A stretch of 21,871 bases of DNA from JACGMN01 sp964522635 (GCA_964522635.1 CAZFWT010000029.1:1-21871); one strand, 5' to 3'; shown: positions 14,764-21,871, numbered from the stretch's first letter. Numbers and translations: made by a program. The notes: generated from the letters alone by a model not told the origin.

Positions 14764-14773
14764 AGTTTAAATA
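14764..14773 (+). promoter_or_regulatory. TATA box of the second hicBA pair
   Basis: AGTTTAAATA is centred about 27 bases before the ATG at 14796 and no Shine-Dalgarno sequence is present, so the transcript is probably leaderless. This placement also argues against the in-frame start at 14748, which would lie upstream of the promoter. Confidence 0.5.
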
Positions 14774-14795
14774 TCGTCGTGACCTACTTGTAAGT

Positions 14796-15029
14796 ATGAG
14801 ACGGATTATCCAGGTAAAAATTTACAAAGGTGAAAAGTATTACGTTGCTGAATGTCTTGATTTACCCGTCGTAACGCAGGGGAAAACCCTGGATGAAGTA
14901 GCAGAGAATGTAAAGGAAGCTATCAGCCTCCACCTCGAAGGGGAAGATATAGCGGAGTGGGATATTCTCCCTAACTATTCGATTTTGGTCAACTTTGAAC
15001 TCCCAACTGCTGCATATGCCGAAGCTTAA
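14796..15029 (+). CDS. hicB: HicB-like antitoxin (second pair)
   Basis: A 77-residue HicB antitoxin with the strand-strand-helix core: IIQVKIYKGEKYYVAECLDL, PVVTQGKTLDEVAENVKEAI. In HicBA systems it binds and blocks the HicA interferase. The open frame extends 16 codons upstream to 14748, but the TATA element at about 14769 and the family start (MRRIIQVKI) favour 14796. It overlaps hicA by 14 bases, the same overlapping arrangement inferred for the broken pair at 11403-11853. The two HicBs share fold and length but are divergent in sequence, so this is not a recent duplication. As in the first pair, there is no attached DNA-binding domain. Confidence 0.85.
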   Translation: MRRIIQVKIYKGEKYYVAECLDLPVVTQGKTLDEVAENVKEAISLHLEGEDIAEWDILPNYSILVNFELPTAAYAEA

Positions 15030-15258
15030 GACGCTCAGCGGTAGGGAGGTTGTGAAGATCCTTGCTCAACGCGGGTTTGAGACGGTATCACAACGCGGGA
15101 GCCACGTAAAGTTGGAGCGAATTCTATCGGATGGGACGAAGCAGACCTTAACCATCCCGTTGCATGATGAATTGGATAAAGGGACGCTGAAAGCCATTTT
15201 CAGGCAGGTCGTGCGATACATTCCTGAAGAAGATCTTAGGCCGCACTTTTACGGGTAA
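15016..15258 (+). CDS. hicA: HicA-like toxin (second pair)
   Basis: An 80-residue HicA mRNA interferase with a dsRNA-binding-like fold. The start MPKLKTLSGREVVKILAQRG is typical; the catalytic His lies in QRGSHVKL, and the C-terminal TIPLHDELDKGTLKAIFRQV closes the domain. The open frame begins 7 codons earlier (14995), inside hicB, but the ATG at 15016 gives the family's MPKL start. No frame lesion is visible, unlike the first pair, so this is the only toxin-antitoxin module in the window that looks functional. It ends 93 bases before the convergent VWA gene. Confidence 0.88.
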   Translation: MPKLKTLSGREVVKILAQRGFETVSQRGSHVKLERILSDGTKQTLTIPLHDELDKGTLKAIFRQVVRYIPEEDLRPHFYG

Positions 15259-15274
15259 CTTTACAAAAGGAGCG

Positions 15275-15342
15275 TGAGCCAAGGTTAAAAGGTAGATCGC
15301 AGTCCTTCTTTCGTTAACGGCCAAGGCATCAGTTCTGGCTCA
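15275..15342. repeat. Inverted repeat in a convergent intergenic spacer
   Basis: TGAGCCA (15275-15281) and TGGCTCA (15336-15342) are perfect inverted copies 54 bases apart, in the 93-base gap where hicA (plus) and the VWA gene (minus) converge. It could help end transcription from both sides; the arm is short enough to be chance. Confidence 0.3.
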
Positions 15343-15351
15343 TCGTATATT

Positions 15352-16989
15352 TCACGTCGTGAACAGTCGGTAGATACGCGTGATCTTGTTCGGCAGCTTG
15401 GCCACCTCATCGATCACCACCCAGCGGCTGCTCGAGTACATCCGCGGCAGATACTCGGCCGCCTCGCGATCGACCGTGATGCAGAATGATTTGATGCCGT
15501 ACCGCCCGGCCTCCCGGAGCGCCATCCGCGTATCTTCGATCGCATAATCGCCGTGATACTCGAGGTCGAGCGGCTTGCCGTCACTCAGGAGGATCAGCAA
15601 CCTCGTCTTCTCCTCCCTGCCCCGCAACTTCAGCGTTGTATGCCTGATCGCCGGTGCGATCCGGGTTGAGCGTTGGCTTCGCAGCTGCGAGATCTTGCTC
15701 TGGACTCGTTCATCATACGAGTCCTCGAACTCCTTAACGGTGTAAAAGAGCGAATTGTCGCGCCCGTAGCCGGAGAAGCAGTAGATCGCGAACGCATCGC
15801 CCAATTCTTCAAGCGCCTCTGACATCACGATCAACGCCTCCTTCTCGCACGTCAAGGTCGCCCCGCTGGTGCTCCCGCTCACGTCCACGAGGAACGCAAC
15901 GGCGATATCACGCGTTCGCTTCTCTGTGCGCACGTAGTTCCGCTCGGACGGTGAGAGCCGCAGCCGCTTATCAATGAAGTACTGCACCGCGGCATCGAGG
16001 TCGATATCGTCCCCCTCGAACTGCTCTCGCACTTTGACCACCCCCTCCGGCCTGAGCATCTGGAACTCGCGCCGAATGCATTTGATTAAGCCTCCGTACT
16101 TCTGCACCGTCGCGCGGTAAAAATCGGTTGAGCCACCGGTCAACTGCCGTTCTCGCACCCGCGTCCAGTTCGGCCGGTAATCGCCGATATCCATACCCCA
16201 TTCGTGGTACAGGAACGTCCCGTGCTCTTTCTGGAGCGCAGTACCCACCCGAATGACCGTCTCGAGTTCGCTCAAATACGCGCTCAGCTGGTTCAGCTCA
16301 AGTGCGTCAATCTCTGATTCGACCGCCCTGGGAGTGACGCCCGTCTCCTTGAAGAGCGTTCGTAACAGGTGTTTGACGCGTTCTTCTGATGCCTGCTGCT
16401 CTGACCGCTCCGCGGGCTCTTCGATCGATTGCCCGGGCTGCTCTTGCCCGCTACTTAGCTGCTCCCCGGTGCGCTCCTGCCGCTCCAGTTTCTCGCTTAT
16501 TTTACGCGCTGCTCGGTTGAAATTGCCGATCGTCTCCTCAACCTTCGATTGATCGAGCGGTGCTGAAAACGGTGGCACGGATTCATACGGCCCCGGAATC
16601 GCCTCATCGATCAGGCTATACACGTCTGCAGCAACCCGTGCCGTCTCGTGGATATCTGCCTGTGGCAAGGTCAACGGTTGGCTGCGCGATACCGCATGAT
16701 CAAGAACCGCAGCGATCGTAACGGGCGCCCGCTCTTTTGTCCAGCCTGCCGTCAAGGATTGCCCCAGGAGCTCCACGGCACGCTGCTTGTCCGTGGCCAG
16801 TGCCGCAAGCGACGGGCGTTTTATCACCATGTGCCCGTTCATTGCACTGATCTGCTCACCGAGCACCGGATATTCGGCCTGCAGACGTGCAGTAATCCGA
16901 TAATCCTCGAGAATAGTGGTGAGGTCGCGCGCTAACGCCGGCTCGGGGAAAAGTGCAAAGAACTGCTCCAGGTCGCTCCTCTTGGTCAT
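15352..16989 (-). CDS. VWA-domain protein, NorD/CbbO/CobT-like
   Basis: A 545-residue cytoplasmic protein with a C-terminal von Willebrand factor A domain. The MIDAS motif is DVSGSTSG (Asp369, Ser371, Ser373) after RDIAVAFLV, with further MIDAS elements near RSTRIAPAI and SDGKPLD (Asp at about 470). The N-terminal half is helical, with a Gln/Glu/Ser-rich linker around 180-210. NorD, CbbO and CobT proteins act with a MoxR-type AAA ATPase (NorQ, CbbQ, CobS) to remodel or insert metal cofactors into a target enzyme; here the matching ATPase is two genes upstream. The start overlaps the solenoid gene stop as ATGA (16986-16989), so translation is coupled. The target enzyme is not in the window. 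Confidence 0.88.
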   Translation of the reverse strand: MTKRSDLEQFFALFPEPALARDLTTILEDYRITARLQAEYPVLGEQISAMNGHMVIKRPSLAALATDKQRAVELLGQSLTAGWTKERAPVTIAAVLDHAVSRSQPLTLPQADIHETARVAADVYSLIDEAIPGPYESVPPFSAPLDQSKVEETIGNFNRAARKISEKLERQERTGEQLSSGQEQPGQSIEEPAERSEQQASEERVKHLLRTLFKETGVTPRAVESEIDALELNQLSAYLSELETVIRVGTALQKEHGTFLYHEWGMDIGDYRPNWTRVRERQLTGGSTDFYRATVQKYGGLIKCIRREFQMLRPEGVVKVREQFEGDDIDLDAAVQYFIDKRLRLSPSERNYVRTEKRTRDIAVAFLVDVSGSTSGATLTCEKEALIVMSEALEELGDAFAIYCFSGYGRDNSLFYTVKEFEDSYDERVQSKISQLRSQRSTRIAPAIRHTTLKLRGREEKTRLLILLSDGKPLDLEYHGDYAIEDTRMALREAGRYGIKSFCITVDREAAEYLPRMYSSSRWVVIDEVAKLPNKITRIYRLFTT

Positions 16990-18704
16990 GCGCGCTCACC
17001 GTACTTCGCCCTTAGACTCGACACGAGGTCACCCACGGTCATGAGCTCGAAATCGAAGCTGCCGTATTCCAGATGGGCCTCTTCGTGCGTCGCCAGGACT
17101 TTATAGAGCGTAAAATTCCGCGCTTCGTCGCTGAATTCCTGTACATACTCGGGCAGAAAGATCCGCTTGCCGTCGGTCGATGCACCCTGCGCTTCCACGA
17201 GCTCGATCTGGTAGCCCAGAAGCGCATTCAGATACGTCGCTAGAATATGCTTGATCTTCTTCAGCTCCAGGCCGCGCGCGATCGTCTCCATGAACTGCGC
17301 ACTTTCTGTAGATTCGCCCCTGACGAACGAGGTCGCCCGGCCCTCGTCGATACCCGTCAGTTCGGCCGCTCTGGTCGCTACTTCTTCAAACCCTTCGTAC
17401 CCCACGCGATCCACGAGTGCTGGGCTCTGTTCGAGCAAACTGACCGCGGTACTCCCGCTGTACGTGGCAACCTGGTTACAGAGCGCGTAAACGTCCTTCA
17501 CGAGTCTCGCATCGCCGTACGAGTGCAATCGCCTGACGAGCTCGGGCGTTTCATCGAGTAAACGAATAGCGGTACGCCAGTTGACCTCGTTGGTCACCTG
17601 ACAGCACAGCGCATACACGCTCGTCATTAACACGTCATCACCGTAAGCGAGCACCTTCGCGATGAGCTCCGGGCTTTCATCGAGCACCTTCGCGGCGATA
17701 AAGCCGTCGTCCTTGTTCACCTCGGTGGTGAGATAAGCAAGCTTCTTCAAACAGTCGCTGCCGACCTTATCGATGAGCTCCGGGCTCATCTCGAGCAGCC
17801 GTGCCGCAACAAAGCTATCATCACGCGCAATCTCACTACAGAGCAGCGCAAGCTCCTCCAAACCGGTATAACCAACACGATCGATGAGCTCCGGGCCCAT
17901 GCCCAGCAAGGTCACCGCGGTGCGCCAGCTATACCGCGCAACTTGACGACTGAGCTGAGCGATCTCCTTCAAGCCGTCATAACCGACGCGATCGATGAGC
18001 GCGGGACTCTGCTCGAGCAACCGTACCGCAATCGATCGATTAACGTGCGCGCTCTCCATACTGAGAGCGACTACATCTCGTAAGCCGTCATACCCCAGCC
18101 GATCGATCAGCTCAGCGCTCATGCCGAGCATTCGCACCGCTACGAAGCTATTATCACGCGCAACCCGGGCAGAGAGATCCGCAACCTGCTCCAGATCCGC
18201 ATACCCGACCGTCTCGATGAGCTCGGGGCTGAGCTCAAACAGCCGAACGGCAGTCCCGCCATTGGCCTCCGCGACCTGAAGACAGAGCTTCACGACTCGT
18301 TTCGCCAGCTCGAGATCGCCATACACCAGCATGTGCTCAAGGTAGTCCGGACTCTCCTCGAGCAGCCGAGCAGCCACAAAGGTCGTATCCCCTGCAACCT
18401 TTCGTGCAAGCTCGTACACCAGCAGCACGAGCTCCGCATCGCCGCACGTGAGCAACCGTTCGATAATCTCCGGCGCCAACTCGAGTAACCGAACAGCCTT
18501 CTTCTCGCTATACCGCGTCAGCTGACTGCTCAGTCCGATAACCTGCTCTAAGCCCTCCTCGCCGATGCGGTCACGGAGTGGATAGAGCGTACTCGCGAGT
18601 GTCTCGAGCTCCTCGCCCTCGTACTGCCCCTTGAGCAGTTGCTTCACGTACCGCTCGCCACGAGCACGCTTGAGAGCATCCAGGACCATTCGTCCAATCC
18701 ACAC
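16986..18704 (-). CDS. Alpha-solenoid repeat protein with C-terminal HExxH (NorD N-terminal-like) domain
   Basis: A 572-residue protein made mostly of about 11 tandem helical repeats of 37-42 residues (about 48-475). A typical unit is GYTGLEELALLCSEIARDDS followed by FVAARLLEMSPELIDKV; the G-Y/D start, the A-V/A-R-L-L centre and the SPELI end recur. The last 100 residues are different: GKRIFLPEYVQEF, then NFTLYKVLATHEEAHLEYGS. His540-Glu-Glu-Ala-His544 fits a zincin-type HExxH, and this block resembles a segment that in large NorD-like proteins lies before the VWA region on one chain. Here it ends in an ATGA overlap with the VWA gene, so the two are probably subunits of one complex. The start is a GTG; an ATG five codons later (18689) is possible. 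It follows the AAA gene by 14 bases. Confidence 0.75.
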   Translation of the reverse strand: MWIGRMVLDALKRARGERYVKQLLKGQYEGEELETLASTLYPLRDRIGEEGLEQVIGLSSQLTRYSEKKAVRLLELAPEIIERLLTCGDAELVLLVYELARKVAGDTTFVAARLLEESPDYLEHMLVYGDLELAKRVVKLCLQVAEANGGTAVRLFELSPELIETVGYADLEQVADLSARVARDNSFVAVRMLGMSAELIDRLGYDGLRDVVALSMESAHVNRSIAVRLLEQSPALIDRVGYDGLKEIAQLSRQVARYSWRTAVTLLGMGPELIDRVGYTGLEELALLCSEIARDDSFVAARLLEMSPELIDKVGSDCLKKLAYLTTEVNKDDGFIAAKVLDESPELIAKVLAYGDDVLMTSVYALCCQVTNEVNWRTAIRLLDETPELVRRLHSYGDARLVKDVYALCNQVATYSGSTAVSLLEQSPALVDRVGYEGFEEVATRAAELTGIDEGRATSFVRGESTESAQFMETIARGLELKKIKHILATYLNALLGYQIELVEAQGASTDGKRIFLPEYVQEFSDEARNFTLYKVLATHEEAHLEYGSFDFELMTVGDLVSSLRAKYGERA

Positions 18705-18718
18705 CTCACGTTAGTTAG

Positions 18719-19549
18719 TTACAGGGTGAAGTAATTTTTCAAAATCTCTTCAATGCTTCGTTTGAGATCAGCGTCGTGCGTCAACGGCTCGGTCAACGTC
18801 GAGGAAAGTGCATCACGCATCGGTACGCCATTCTTGAGCAACGTGCCGGCATAAACCAGCTCGCGCGTGGACACGCCCTCTTCGAGCCCCTGATGGATGA
18901 GATTCCGGATCTTATTCGCCGCTTTCACCAACCGCCGTGTGGTCTCGTCGTCCAGGTCGGTCTCGCGATGCACGATCTCAGTCTCCAGATCCTCCCTCGG
19001 CCAGCCGAGATCGATACTGATGAATCGCTGCCGTGTGCTGGGCTTCAATTCCTTGAGCACACTCTGATAATGCGGATTGTAACTGATCACGAGCATGAAC
19101 TCCTCAGGCGCATAGAAGATCTTCCCCAGCTTCTCGACCAGCAAGTAGCGGCGATAATCGGTCAATGGGTGAATAACGACCATAGTATCCTTTCGCGCCT
19201 CCACCACCTCGTCCAGATAGACGATGCCGCCGCTTTTTATCGCCATGAGCAGCGGCCCATCGATCCACTCTACCTCGTCACCTTTAATGAGGTAGCGACC
19301 GGTAAGGTCATTGCCGCTCAAGCCGTCATGGCAGGCGACCGTAAAGAGTGGCCGGCCCAATTTCCAGGCCATGTACTCCACCAACCGCGTCTTCCCACTC
19401 CCCGTCGGCCCTTTCAGCATCACGGGGAGCTTGTTCTTATAAGCGGCCTCGAAGAGCGCGATCTCGCTACCCTGCGGTAAATAGAACGGCTCCTCATGTA
19501 TCTCGAAGCTGCTATTCTCAAATAACCGCGAGTTCGCGTCCGTCACCAT
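18719..19549 (-). CDS. MoxR/NorQ/CbbQ-type AAA+ ATPase
   Basis: A 276-residue AAA+ ATPase of the MoxR branch. Walker A is GPTGSGKT (47-54), Walker B is GGIVYLDE (107-114), sensor 1 is in ISYNPH (Asn158), and the arginine-finger region is STRQRF; the FTVACHDGLSGNDLTGRYLI block is typical of NorQ/CbbQ. These ATPases form hexamers that use a VWA partner to activate target enzymes. The open frame continues 162 codons upstream, but that stretch is the complement of the CDF pseudogene and intergenic DNA; the ATG at 19549 (MVTDANSRLFENSSF) matches the usual start. It is the first gene of a three-gene unit with the solenoid and VWA genes. Confidence 0.9.
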   Translation of the reverse strand: MVTDANSRLFENSSFEIHEEPFYLPQGSEIALFEAAYKNKLPVMLKGPTGSGKTRLVEYMAWKLGRPLFTVACHDGLSGNDLTGRYLIKGDEVEWIDGPLLMAIKSGGIVYLDEVVEARKDTMVVIHPLTDYRRYLLVEKLGKIFYAPEEFMLVISYNPHYQSVLKELKPSTRQRFISIDLGWPREDLETEIVHRETDLDDETTRRLVKAANKIRNLIHQGLEEGVSTRELVYAGTLLKNGVPMRDALSSTLTEPLTHDADLKRSIEEILKNYFTL

Positions 19550-19805
19550 GTACCTGTATAGTATATGTGCTTGCGCCTTTGTATTCTTTTTACATCTCTT
19601 TGATCCGCTCCACCGGCGAGGCTCCTTGCACGTAACTTCATCGGGCTGATTGCCGATTGGCTGCTCGCCATGGTCGCCACCTGGGGAATCAAAAGCCAAA
19701 GTTGAAGCTGTGAGTCGGCCTGTCTGGGGTGGCGATTTTATACGGGTTCGCGCGTATGATTGGTATAGCGGAGTTGTAGAGTAACAGCCGACGGGAGGGC
19801 GGAGA
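19550..19805. promoter_or_regulatory. Divergent intergenic region between the MoxR operon and the CDF pseudogene
   Basis: The 256 bases hold no gene that I can support. For the plus-strand transporter, CGATTTTATACG (19733-19744) is a good TATA candidate with about 40 bases of leader and the ribosome site GGGAGGGCGGAG. Overlapping its downstream edge is a 5-bp inverted repeat, ATACG (19740-19744) and CGTAT (19753-19757), a possible operator. For the minus-strand MoxR operon the best AT-rich element is GTAAAAAGAATACAAAG around 19575-19592. Confidence 0.35.
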
Positions 19806-20746
19806 ATGGCAGACCAAGTACTCAAGAACGCCTTCTCAGAGCATCTGTTTGAGTATCGGACGGTAGAAAGGAAGAAACTCCTCCTCTCGCTCTCCATTAC
19901 TGCGGCCGTGATGGTGGTAGAAGTAATCGGCGGCATGCTCACCAACAGCATTGCCTTGATCAGCGATGCCTGACATATGTTCACGCACGCATTTGCGATG
20001 GGAATAAGTCTCATCGCCATTATGATCGCCTGCAAACCGCCCTGCCACCATCGAACGTTTGGCCTCTATCGCGCGGAGATCTTAGCGGCCTTTATCAACG
20101 GGCTCTTTCTCCTCCTTGTGGTCGGTGTCATCCTCTACGAGGCGGCGCTTCGCGTTCTCCATCCCCGGGAAGTTCTCGGTCTCCAGATGCTCGTAATCGC
20201 CCTCCTCGGCCTCTCGGTCAACGTCGTCAGCATCGTTATCCTCCAGGGCACCACGCGCGACCTCAACGTACGGAGCGTCTTTTATCACCTGCTGGGCGAC
20301 GCGGCCTCCTCCGTGGGGATCGTCACTGCTGCGGTCATCATCTATTTCACCGCCTGGAACATCCTTGATCCGCTGGTCAGCATCGGAATCTCCGCACTCA
20401 TCCTCTACTGTACTGGGCATGGGGGATTCTGACCGAATCGGGCAGGATTTTACTGGAAATAGCCCCGCCGGGACTCAATGTGGATCTCATTGCGAACGAC
20501 CTGACGACCCATTTCCCGGAGATTGCTGAGCTCTTTAACCTGCATCTCTGGGCGATTACGCCCGAAATGCTCGTCTTTTCAGCACATCTGAATGTGACGC
20601 CTACCACGGACCCAGCTGAGCTGCCGAACCTCCTCGCGCGCATCAATGCCCATCTCGCCGAGCGGTACCACATCATTGAGTCCACCATTCAGATTGCCAG
20701 TGAGGAGCGTGAGGTCGGCACTATCCCGCAGCCCTCAACCCGTTAA
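19806..20746 (+). pseudogene. Cation diffusion facilitator (CzcD-like) metal transporter, two lesions
   Basis: A CDF-family divalent metal/proton antiporter gene, broken twice. The frame starts MADQVLKNAFSEHLFEYRTV, reaches SIALISDA and meets TGA at codon 56 (19971-19973), where the family has Gly or Trp before the His of transmembrane helix 2. It then continues HMFTHAFAMGISLIAI, the helix-5 metal site HLLGDAASSVG, and SIGISALILY. There a tandem TACTG duplication (20406-20415) shifts the frame; removing one copy restores WAWGILTESGRILLEIAPPG and the cytoplasmic domain to the stop at 20746. Repaired, it is about 311 residues, normal for CDFs. The helix-2 HxxxD site reads HMFTH, a further departure that may be a natural variant. 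The upstream TATA and ribosome site look intact, pointing to recent loss or assembly error. Confidence 0.85.
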
Positions 20747-20880
20747 GCCGGTCAATAACATAAAAATACGTTTTCCTCAATTCGGCAATCTACTACCATT
20801 GCGAAACTGCACATGGTCAATACGGTAGAGGTCAAATCCATCCTGAACAAGCAGAAGAAACACCCGACACACTAGACACT

Positions 20881-21090
20881 CCAGGAAAGCGTGCGCTTTT
20901 TAATAACCTGGGACAGAACGAAGAGTTGGCGCTGACAATCGACAAAACGGTCAAAGAAAAGCGCCCAGACGGGTGGCGTGGTGTTCAGACTCGTGAGCAA
21001 GTGATAAAAGCGGCTTTGTATGACTTGTTGAAAGATGAAGCTGAGGTAGAACGCATATTTCTTATTATAAAGTCGCAGAGAGAATATTGA
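20881..21090 (+). pseudogene. hsdR: C-terminal remnant of type I restriction enzyme R subunit
   Basis: The last 69 codons of an HsdR-like protein: PGKRALFNNLGQNEELALTI, PDGWRGVQTREQVIKAAL, DEAEVERIFLIIKSQREY, then TGA. This is the characteristic C terminus of type I R subunits, which otherwise are about 800-1100 residues with a PD-(D/E)XK nuclease and a helicase motor. The frame is open back to 20764, but there is no start codon and the upstream peptide does not look like HsdR. Just before it ends the CDF pseudogene, so the rest of hsdR, hsdM and hsdS were lost or moved. The stop overlaps the next start as TGATG, the normal hsdR-peptidase junction. Confidence 0.7.
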
Positions 21091-21809
21091 TGATGGGTAT
21101 GCAGCTCGAAATTGGTGACATTGTGATGGATGTGGTGCTGAAGGACATCAAGAATATTCATCTAAGCGTACATCCGCCACAGGGCAGGGTACGCATCTCT
21201 GCCCCATCTCGAACGGATATAGATACAATCCGCGTCTTCGCTATTTCAAAACTTGGTTGGATTAAGCAACAACAACGGAAACTTCAGGAACAGGAGCGTG
21301 AAACTCCAAGAGAATATCTAGAACGCGAAAGTCATTATATTTGGGGAAAACGTTATCTCCTTAAATTATTGGAGCGTGATGAGTCCCCATCAATTGAATT
21401 GAAACACAACCAGATGTTCTTACGGGTGCGTCCAGGAACAGATGAAAAAAAGAGAGAGGCTATTGTAGATGCATGGTATCGAAAGGAACTCAGGAAAGCC
21501 GTACGACCGTTGATTGCCAAGTGGGAACCAATCATTGGCGTTAAGGTTGAAGAACTCTATGTTCAGCATATGAGAACCAAATGGGGAAGCTGCAACCCGC
21601 GGGCTCACAACATCCGCATAAATACTGAACTCGCTAAGAAGCCACGAGAGTACCTTGAATACATTGTTGTACACGAAATGGTTCACATTTTAGAACCCAT
21701 TCACAACGATCGCTTCGTGTCTCTGATGAATCAGTTCATGCCCAAGTGGCAATATTTCAAAGAAATGTTGAACCAGTTGCCACTAAAGCACGAGAGATGG
21801 GAGTACTGA
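21090..21809 (+). CDS. YgjP/DUF45-type zinc metallopeptidase (hsd-associated)
   Basis: A 239-residue protein of the YgjP-like (DUF45, SprT-related) metallopeptidase family. Signature blocks are LSVHPPQGRVRISAP near the N terminus, MRTKWGSCNPR (161-171) and YIVVHEMVHILEPIHNDRF, with HEMVH (195-199) plus His205 as zinc ligands. Proteins of this family are often encoded directly after hsdR in type I restriction operons, which matches the remnant just upstream; their role there is not settled. ATGs at 21090, 21093 and 21099 are all possible; 21090 overlaps the hsdR stop as TGATG. Unlike its neighbours upstream the gene has no lesion, and its codon use is more AT-rich than the left half of the window, hinting at acquisition with the hsd locus. 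Confidence 0.88.
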   Translation: MMGMQLEIGDIVMDVVLKDIKNIHLSVHPPQGRVRISAPSRTDIDTIRVFAISKLGWIKQQQRKLQEQERETPREYLERESHYIWGKRYLLKLLERDESPSIELKHNQMFLRVRPGTDEKKREAIVDAWYRKELRKAVRPLIAKWEPIIGVKVEELYVQHMRTKWGSCNPRAHNIRINTELAKKPREYLEYIVVHEMVHILEPIHNDRFVSLMNQFMPKWQYFKEMLNQLPLKHERWEY

Positions 21810-21811
21810 CT

Positions 21812-21834
21812 CTCTCTTTTGTATTTGTTTAGCT
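21812..21834 (+). terminator. T-rich tract after the metallopeptidase gene
   Basis: Immediately after the stop comes a pyrimidine/T-rich stretch (CTCTCTTTTGTATTTGTTT) of the sort that ends archaeal transcripts. The remaining 37 bases to the window edge hold no feature that I can support. Confidence 0.4.
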
Positions 21835-21871
21835 CACTGTAGACAGAGCTCGTGTGCGAGTAATTTTTGCA

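Noticed and set aside
14748..14795. Upstream start for the second HicB
   Set aside because: The TATA element lies within this stretch and the peptide is not family sequence; the leaderless ATG at 14796 fits better.
17000..18600. Regular spacing of about 111 bases, which could suggest a satellite or CRISPR-like array
   Set aside because: The period matches 37-residue protein repeats in one open frame; the DNA copies diverge and there are no spacers.
19971..19973. TGA recoding (Trp or selenocysteine) in the CDF gene
   Set aside because: TGA is used as a normal stop by several genes here (for example cdhD and the hsdR remnant), no SECIS-like structure was seen, and the gene carries a second, independent frameshift.
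19550..20035. Possible 162-codon N-terminal extension of the MoxR ATPase
   Set aside because: It is the complement of the CDF pseudogene and its promoter; the family start and the AAA module begin at 19549.

Overview
This window is archaeal DNA, most likely from a methanogen- or ANME/alkanotroph-related euryarchaeote with a GC-rich genome. The evidence is: three subunits of the acetyl-CoA decarbonylase/synthase (ACDS) complex; archaeal ether-lipid isoprenoid genes (isopentenyl phosphate kinase, short-chain prenyl diphosphate synthase); a surface protein with a PGF-CTERM anchor; and TATA-box promoters with short or no leaders. The exact order cannot be fixed from the sequence alone.

Left block (1-8721, minus strand). 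Reading in the direction of transcription: ornithine carbamoyltransferase; cdhC (A-cluster subunit); a GGPP synthase; then ubiX - isopentenyl phosphate kinase - cdhD - cdhE - adenylylsulfate kinase-like gene. The last five genes overlap or lie very close together. The isoprenoid genes sit between cdhC and cdhDE. UbiX and IPK make sense together through the archaeal mevalonate route, in which a UbiD-type decarboxylase that needs prenylated FMN makes isopentenyl phosphate. CdhA, CdhB and a Ni-insertion protein are not in the window. A short, apparently frameshifted remnant lies at the extreme left edge.

Middle block (8749-15258, plus strand). A divergent promoter with one AT-rich core serves ornithine carbamoyltransferase and a GalT/HIT-family nucleotidyltransferase, which is followed by a SAM methyltransferase. 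An accessory stretch follows: a decayed MNT-HEPN toxin-antitoxin pair, a PPC/DUF296 protein, a HicBA pair in which a single base apparently removed the hicB stop and created a stop in hicA, an amber-interrupted small ORF, a metallo-beta-lactamase fold hydrolase, a secreted PGF-CTERM protein, and a second, intact HicBA pair.

Right block. On the minus strand (19549 to 15352) is a tight three-gene cassette: a MoxR/NorQ-type AAA ATPase, an alpha-solenoid protein of about 11 repeats ending in an HEEAH motif, and a NorD/CobT-like VWA protein. It is the best candidate here for a poorly described system: a chaperone-like ATPase/VWA pair with a solenoid adaptor as a separate protein. On the plus strand follow a cation-diffusion-facilitator pseudogene with two lesions, the C-terminal remnant of a type I restriction HsdR subunit, and an intact YgjP/DUF45 zinc metallopeptidase whose start overlaps the hsdR stop.

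A recurring theme is recent decay in the accessory parts: point nonsense changes, a 1-base insertion, and 5-bp and 8-bp tandem duplications. These are real pseudogenes or assembly errors; read-level checking would separate the two.
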